From contig JAAZBV010000060.1 in the NCBI GenBank assembly GCA_012513605.1, positions 1-48,219 on the forward strand: a stretch of DNA of 48,219 nucleotides. The letters run 5' to 3'. The notes below the pieces were generated by a model, which was given only the letters and a program-made list of their open reading frames with translations, was not told the origin of the DNA and did no database searches. The position numbers and the translations under genes were made by a program. Source of the DNA: Desulfatiglans sp. (GTDB lineage: Bacteria > Desulfobacterota > DSM-4660 > Desulfatiglandales > HGW-15). Numbering within the stretch: the stretch's first letter is position 1; every line of letters begins with the position of its first letter. Positions 43,853 through 48,219 of the stretch are shown here, piece after piece.

Positions 43853-45259
43853 ATGAGCAACGCAGATAACACCAGTAAACTTCCCCGTTCAGATGTTTTT
43901 AATTATGCATTTTATATGACTTCCGAGATGCTTTTTCTTTTAATGCCTACCACATTCATGAACATATTTTTGACTGATAACCTGCTGATCAGCGCCGCTA
44001 TTGTTGGTTCTGTACTCGCTATCGCCCGTATTCTTGATGGCATAGCGGGGCTTGTGTCCGGCATGATTATCCAGAAAACAAGGGAAAAGGGGATATATTA
44101 CAGTAAATGGATAACAGCTACCCGCTGGTTTATCTGCTGCGGCATAATATTAATGTTCTCAAACACATCTGCTATGCCTCTTTCAGTCAAACTGGTTATT
44201 GTATTTATTGCCTACTGCATGATTAATCTCTCTATGAATTTTATCCAGACATCCCAGTTCAATGTCCTTGCAATCATGGGAGGCACATCCCTGGAAAAGA
44301 GGAACCTGCTCGCATTCAGGGGCACACAGGGTGTTACAATTGCAACATTAATTGGCAGCATATCCCTTGTCCCCATAATTAATAAGGTGCTTACTCCCAT
44401 TATCGGGAGTAATTATGCATATTTTGTCATGGGTATAGTCTGTGTGCTTCCCTATATGTTCGGCTGTCATTTTCTTGCAAAGTCTGCCAGAAAATATGAA
44501 GAGGCCTCACCGTTCAGTGCAGGTATAAAAATCAGGGTTGTTGATATGGTTAAGTCTGTATTCACAAATGATCAGTTGCTTATCCTGATTTTGGTAATGT
44601 CTGCCTCTTACATTGCCCAATACACAGTAATGACTCTTGCTGTCCATTATTTTACCTATGTGATGGGTAATGTAATATTGATGACATACTCCATGACAAT
44701 CGGAACAATAGTCAGTGTTGCTGGGGCATTTATAGGGCCTAAGATCGGCGTTTGGCTTGGCAAAAAACATGCTATGGTTGTAGGACTTCTTGGCCAGTGT
44801 CTTGCGCTGGTACTGGTTTACTTTTTTGCCCGGACATCTGTTATTGTTTATATAGTTTTATACAGTTTATTCTCTATAGCAATGTATATATATTTTGGTT
44901 TTAATGCCAATTACACAATAGATACCGGTGAGTATCACTTGCATAAGACAGGCAAGGATAATAGATCAGTTGCCAATGGCATGATGAACATACCTTTCAA
45001 GATCGGTCTCTTAATCGGAGGCTCAGTACCAATGATTGTCTTAGGGAAGATCGGTTATCAGCCGAACATGGAGCAGACCCCCGAGTTCATAGAAAAATTC
45101 ATGATGATGTTTGGACTTTTTCCTGCGGCCTTTTGTTTGCTTGCTGCGATTTTAATGCTGTTCTTTTACAAAATCACTGACGCAGATGCTGCAAGATACG
45201 CGAGAGAAAACAAAGAACGTGCTGAAGCAGCAATAACTGCTTCTAAACAAACGGCCTAA
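43853..45259 (+). CDS. GPH family sugar/uronide:cation symporter
   Basis: The 468-residue membrane protein has about twelve segments and the GPH-type opening DVFNYAFYMTSEMLFLLMPT...FMNIFLTD, then IARILDGIAGLVSGMIIQKT (the conserved D in the TM2-loop region) and KWITATRWF. GPH transporters (MelB, XynB/UidB type) move glycosides, pentosides and hexuronides with Na+ or H+. Placement 30 bp after the GH115 gene suggests glucuronate or a xylan oligosaccharide as substrate; that is inference. AAGGAGACC precedes ATG 43853. The C-terminus ends in a charged helix with Ala/Glu repeats. Confidence 0.88.
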   Translation: MSNADNTSKLPRSDVFNYAFYMTSEMLFLLMPTTFMNIFLTDNLLISAAIVGSVLAIARILDGIAGLVSGMIIQKTREKGIYYSKWITATRWFICCGIILMFSNTSAMPLSVKLVIVFIAYCMINLSMNFIQTSQFNVLAIMGGTSLEKRNLLAFRGTQGVTIATLIGSISLVPIINKVLTPIIGSNYAYFVMGIVCVLPYMFGCHFLAKSARKYEEASPFSAGIKIRVVDMVKSVFTNDQLLILILVMSASYIAQYTVMTLAVHYFTYVMGNVILMTYSMTIGTIVSVAGAFIGPKIGVWLGKKHAMVVGLLGQCLALVLVYFFARTSVIVYIVLYSLFSIAMYIYFGFNANYTIDTGEYHLHKTGKDNRSVANGMMNIPFKIGLLIGGSVPMIVLGKIGYQPNMEQTPEFIEKFMMMFGLFPAAFCLLAAILMLFFYKITDADAARYARENKERAEAAITASKQTA

Positions 45260-45284
45260 AGTTAAAGCGATTTATGCATTTACT

Positions 45285-45324
45285 CTGTTAAATCCGGTTA
45301 GCATAGTTCAGCGTGATTTAACAG
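45285..45324 (+). terminator. Hairpin downstream of the GPH symporter gene
   Basis: CTGTTAAATC (45285-45294) and GATTTAACAG (45315-45324) form a perfect 10-bp stem with a 20-base loop, 25 bp after the stop codon. There is no T-run, so it may be a processing or stabilising hairpin rather than an intrinsic terminator. Confidence 0.45.
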
Positions 45325-45782
45325 GGTGAACTGTAAATTATTCATTGAATATTGATCACTGATAATTGATTATTGTTAATTGAATAACATCTTGAATCTT
45401 CAATTCTGAATCTTAAACCTCGAAACCTTGAACCCTTTCTTTAAATTTTCATTTAGAGAAAGATTGGTGATAGGTAAACTAAAAATATGCACATTTTAAA
45501 GTGCATCGCGCACATAATGTTGTGCATTTATATTGTTATTTATTTACGATAAACATCGCCTTGAAACCATATTATAATCGCTTTTGTATTTGAAAGCCTT
45601 GTTCTTCAAGCATTCCAGCTTTTCAATGTATAAGAAATAAGTAAAAATCCCTCTATGGCATGATGTTTGTAATAAAAGGCAGGCTGAAGGGGTTTAGGCT
45701 GAAGGCTGAAGGTAAAACCTAAAAGACTTCAGTCTAAAATGTTTCAGTCTAATCTTAAGTTCATCAACAAAGGTTCAGGAGT
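45325..45782. repeat. Repeat-rich gap before the methyltransferase gene
   Basis: 45340-45440 is low-complexity text made of TTGAATATTGATC, TTGAATCTT and similar phrases. 45487-45506 (ATGCAC...GTGCAT) and 45510-45525 (GCACATAATGTTGTGC) are two adjacent short palindromes that could bind a regulator. 45680-45755 is text built from GGCTGAAGG and TTCAGTCTAA phrases. No gene is supported here. Confidence 0.55.
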
Positions 45783-47195
45783 ATGAAAAAATCAGCCACA
45801 GTAAAAATTGCAGACATTATACTGGATAACACCATTTATCCCAGAAGCAGCATTGACCACAAAAGGGTCGCAATGTTTGAGGAAAACATGCGGGATGGGT
45901 TTGAATTCGATCCCATTCAAGTTCAGGAGCACCCTGATGAACCAGGCAAATATCGCATACTGGATGGGGCGCACCGGTTTCAGGCATATAAGGGTATAGG
46001 CGTAAAAGAAGTACCGGCAGAGATTATTAAACTCAATGGAGCCGATCCCCTGCTTTATGCTGCCCAAAAGGCAATAGGACCAAGGCAGCTTAATGATGAA
46101 GAGGCAAGGGATACAGCGAGGAGGGCTTATCAAAAAAATCCAAGAATAACCTCTGCGGAAATTGGAAAGGCGATTGGACGTTCCAGGCAGACAGTGGATT
46201 CATATGTTGCTGATCTCAGGGCTGTTATCCAGGTGGATATTGCCTTGAAGGTATTTCGATTAACCAGGCTGGGTATCCCACAGCAAAGAATGGTCGCGAG
46301 ATTGGGCATCCCTCAACAGTCAATTTCTGACTATTTACCGAAAATGCCAACGATGGCATTTTCGGTAAATAGCGAGCTGAAACAGGGTTTTACAGTCTCA
46401 CAAGTCGCCGAAAAGCACGGCTGGCCTGAATCTCTGGTGTGGGCAGTTAAACTGGAAGGTAAAGATGACCTCGGTAAATGCCATGAATTACAGTGGGGCA
46501 TAAGGACATGGGATAACTGGTACTGGAACGACTGCGATAAAAGATTTGGTGATGAATGGCCCGGAAGAATCCCTGCCCAGCTTGTAGCTCACATACTTTA
46601 TTTCTTCTCAAAAGAGAATGACCTTGTCTTTGACCCTATGGCCGGAGGTGGGGTTGTTGCTGACACATGTCTTGCACTCAGCCGGAAATGCTGGAGCTTT
46701 GACATGGAGGATAGACCGGATACAAGACCCGAAATAGAGCCATATTTCTGGGACATCAAAAACTTAAAATGGCCTGTGAGCGGAAAGACAAAGCCTGATC
46801 TTATTATCTTTGACCCGCCATACTTCAGTAAGAAGGTAAAGGAATATGAAGAGGAGAGTATTTCGAACCTCACAAAAGAACAGTATCTTGGGTTTCTTGA
46901 AGGGTTTTTTAAACTGGTCAGCGAAAACAGTAAAAGAGAAACAAGGCTTGCGATGGTAAATGCTGACTGGAGAGATTTTCAGGGTACACCGGCAATGGAT
47001 GAAACAAGGAAGAATTCCATTATGATAGATGATTACCTGAGTGCTCTAAAAAAAGGCGGGTGGGAGATGACCCATTTCATACAGGCACCCATGTCATCTG
47101 AGAGGTTCCAGGCCAATGTTGTGGCTGCAATGCAGAAAAAGCGAATACTGGGTGTTACGAACAGGTACGTCATTATAGCAAAACGCAGGCTATAG
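45783..47195 (+). CDS. ParB-like nuclease/HTH domain fused to a DNA methyltransferase
   Basis: The 470-residue protein starts with a ParB/Srx-like domain (IADIILDNTIYPRSSID; ILDGAHRFQAYKG with DGAHR at 61-65), followed by HTH segments at about 110-200 containing GKAIGRSRQTVDSY and a tandem RLGIPQQ repeat. The C-terminal part is an adenine/cytosine-N4 methyltransferase: motif I-like VFDPMAGGGVV (Asp284) comes before motif IV DPPY (344-347), so the order is I then IV. The target sequence is unknown, and no restriction gene is adjacent, so it is an orphan enzyme or part of a regulatory or selfish element. A perfect inverted repeat lies inside its gene at 46331-46372. AGGAG precedes ATG 45783. 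Confidence 0.87.
   Translation: MKKSATVKIADIILDNTIYPRSSIDHKRVAMFEENMRDGFEFDPIQVQEHPDEPGKYRILDGAHRFQAYKGIGVKEVPAEIIKLNGADPLLYAAQKAIGPRQLNDEEARDTARRAYQKNPRITSAEIGKAIGRSRQTVDSYVADLRAVIQVDIALKVFRLTRLGIPQQRMVARLGIPQQSISDYLPKMPTMAFSVNSELKQGFTVSQVAEKHGWPESLVWAVKLEGKDDLGKCHELQWGIRTWDNWYWNDCDKRFGDEWPGRIPAQLVAHILYFFSKENDLVFDPMAGGGVVADTCLALSRKCWSFDMEDRPDTRPEIEPYFWDIKNLKWPVSGKTKPDLIIFDPPYFSKKVKEYEEESISNLTKEQYLGFLEGFFKLVSENSKRETRLAMVNADWRDFQGTPAMDETRKNSIMIDDYLSALKKGGWEMTHFIQAPMSSERFQANVVAAMQKKRILGVTNRYVIIAKRRL
46331..46372. repeat. Perfect 19-bp inverted repeat with 4-nt loop inside the methyltransferase gene
   Basis: CTATTTACCGAAAATGCCA (46331-46349) is followed by the loop ACGA and by its exact complement (46354-46372). 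It codes for the residues DYLPKMPTMAFSVNS at the join between the HTH and methyltransferase parts (about 183-197). The messenger would form an extremely stable hairpin mid-gene. Confidence 0.92.
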
Positions 47196-47259
47196 ACTAC
47201 TGTCCTCTGATATCTGACTTTCGGCTTCCCTAAATAGCCCTTGCCTTTTTGTATCCCAT

Positions 47260-47352
47260 ATGCTACAAATTTTATACCTACTGGCAGGGGGCACCAAGTC
47301 TACACAGAACAAGGATATTAAATCCGCGTTAAAACTTGCTGGCAAATTATAG
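47260..47352 (+). pseudogene. C-terminal remnant of a RelE/HigB-type toxin
   Basis: From ATG 47260 a 30-residue frame codes for YLLAGGTKSTQNKDIKSAL and ends at TAG 47352. This matches the conserved C-terminus (LLxGGDKSTQxKDIxxA) of RelE/HigB-like toxins that pair with antidote proteins of the type encoded 10 bp downstream. The preceding 60-70 residues of the toxin are missing; no related text is visible in 47196-47259. The remnant overlaps the ribosome binding site region of the antitoxin gene, the normal toxin-first gene order. It is too short to be active. Confidence 0.78.
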
Positions 47353-47361
47353 GAGGACGAT

Positions 47362-47700
47362 ATGAAAATGAAGTTACGCAAATGGGATAGCGCAGAGTAT
47401 CTTAAAACCGAGGAGGATATGGTACTGTATCTTGAAGCCTGCATGGAAGAAGCTGGTGATGATGCAGCCTTTATTGCCAAAGCGCTTGGAAATATTGCCC
47501 GCGCCAGTGGTATGAGTCGGCTTGCCAAGGAGACAGGGTTGGGCCGTGAGAGCCTGTATAAAGCACTTTCCGGGGAGGGAAATCCGAGTTTTGCGACGAT
47601 TTTGAAAGTGACCAACGCACTGGGATTCAAGCTACATGTTCAAGGGCAGGGAAAAGATACGCATAAAATAACAGAAATCGAACGCCGGGATATGGATTAG
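47362..47700 (+). CDS. HTH addiction-module antidote protein (HigA-like), toxin partner decayed
   Basis: The 112-residue protein starts MKMKLRKWDSAEYLKTEEDM and YLEACMEEAGDDAAFIAKAL, followed by an XRE-type HTH (ASGMSRLAKETGLGRESLYKAL, SGEGNPSFATILKVTNALG). This is the layout of the probable addiction-module antidote family, related to HigA. In normal loci the toxin gene lies directly upstream; here only its last 30 codons remain. TAGGAGG precedes the ATG, so the antitoxin is probably still made. It may now act as a plain regulator or protect against related toxins. Confidence 0.85.
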   Translation: MKMKLRKWDSAEYLKTEEDMVLYLEACMEEAGDDAAFIAKALGNIARASGMSRLAKETGLGRESLYKALSGEGNPSFATILKVTNALGFKLHVQGQGKDTHKITEIERRDMD

Positions 47701-48219
47701 CTTCAAGGTTACCAATTCGGGTGCAGTATTTTTATTTTGCTTTTTAGACATTTGTAACTGATTAGGTTATTAGTCTGAAGCGGTTGAGACTGAAGACTAT
47801 TAAGTTTTTTCTAACAGCCTTCAGCCTTGACAGCTTCAACCTCTTTTCCCAACAGTCTAAAGTCTAAACCGCTACAGTCTGCTTTTCAAATTTTGAATCT
47901 TGAATCTTGAATCAACACCCCTAACAGTCTACAGCCTAAAATGCTTCAGTCTGATTTTCCAATCTTGAATTTTGAATCTTGAATCTTGAACTTTTCAATT
48001 AATTTTAATCAATTAATTGAAAACTCCTTGCATTTATTACAAAAAAGTCTTAAACCTAACCCATTGTATCTTTTCGGGTATAATGAATTATTGTCTTACG
48101 AGTCTTATCGTCTTATTTAAAATATTGAATTTTGAATCTTGAATATTAAATCAAGATTTTTACGAATAGCTTTTTGTAGTCATTCTCGCACAAGCGCATT
48201 GGCGTCAAGCTAAGCGACA
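47701..48219. repeat. Gene-free, repeat-rich window end
   Basis: 47770-47990 consists mainly of low-complexity phrases (CAGTCTAAAGTCTAAACC, TTGAATCTTGAATC) like those at 45340-45440 and 45680-45755. 48027-48078 is the second copy of the 52-bp element that precedes the GH115 gene at 40761-40812. 48112-48150 again holds TTGAATCTTGAAT phrases. No coding region is visible. Confidence 0.6.

Noticed and set aside
47770-47990. Repeated TTGAATCTTGAATC text as a CRISPR array
   Set aside because: Units are short, irregular and contiguous, with no constant repeats separated by spacers of even length.

Overview
The window looks like a chromosomal piece of an anaerobic, Gram-negative bacterium, most likely a member of the Desulfobacterota (former Deltaproteobacteria). 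The basis is two UGA-containing selenoprotein genes, many exported proteins and lipoproteins with Gram-negative signal peptides, an old-yellow-enzyme type flavoprotein with an Fe-S cluster motif, and intergenic palindromes of the GTAGGG...CCCTAC type. This placement is inference; no rRNA or other marker gene is present. I recognise no tRNA, rRNA or CRISPR array.

Layout. 1-2485 (+): the end of an unknown gene, an NfeD/SPFH membrane pair and a small PGPGW-type membrane protein. 2707-9292 (+): a probable operon behind a strong sigma70-like promoter, with two paralogous exported proteins, a DsbA-like selenoprotein (UGA at 5460), an MFS transporter and a large UGSC-type selenoprotein (UGA at 7934). 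Both UGAs are followed by a hairpin 11 nt downstream, as expected of a bacterial SECIS. 9369-25772 (-): a 16.4 kb co-directional block with a YtrA-like GntR regulator, one ABC ATPase, five tandem paralogous membrane proteins, four tandem paralogous gluzincin-like exported proteins in a B-A-B-A order, and a TraB/GumN protein. 26014-28214 (+): a broken hybrid histidine kinase. 28215-34618 (-): a four-gene operon encoding an exported phosphatase fused to a kinase-like domain, a nucleotide-transporter-like MFS protein, a GH5 mannanase-like enzyme and a ClC channel with CBS domains. 34773-39836: an exported SagB-like nitroreductase, an HTH/hydrolase pair, a SnoaL-like protein and an OYE-type flavoprotein, with many palindromic repeats. 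39837-48219: an accessory-looking end with two decayed toxin-antitoxin modules, a GH115 alpha-glucuronidase with a GPH sugar symporter, and a ParB-like/DNA methyltransferase fusion that carries a perfect 19-bp inverted repeat inside its coding sequence.

How the parts may work together. The strongest candidate for an undescribed system is 9369-25772. One ATPase appears to serve five duplicated permease-like proteins, and it is followed by duplicated pairs of an intact (HExxH...E) and a degenerate metallopeptidase-like exported protein. A perfect palindrome overlapping the promoter suggests autoregulation by the GntR protein. A second candidate is the 28215-34618 operon, where an exported protein joins phosphatase and kinase-like domains and sits next to a putative nucleotide transporter. 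GH115 plus the GPH symporter reads as a small glucuronoxylan-use module.
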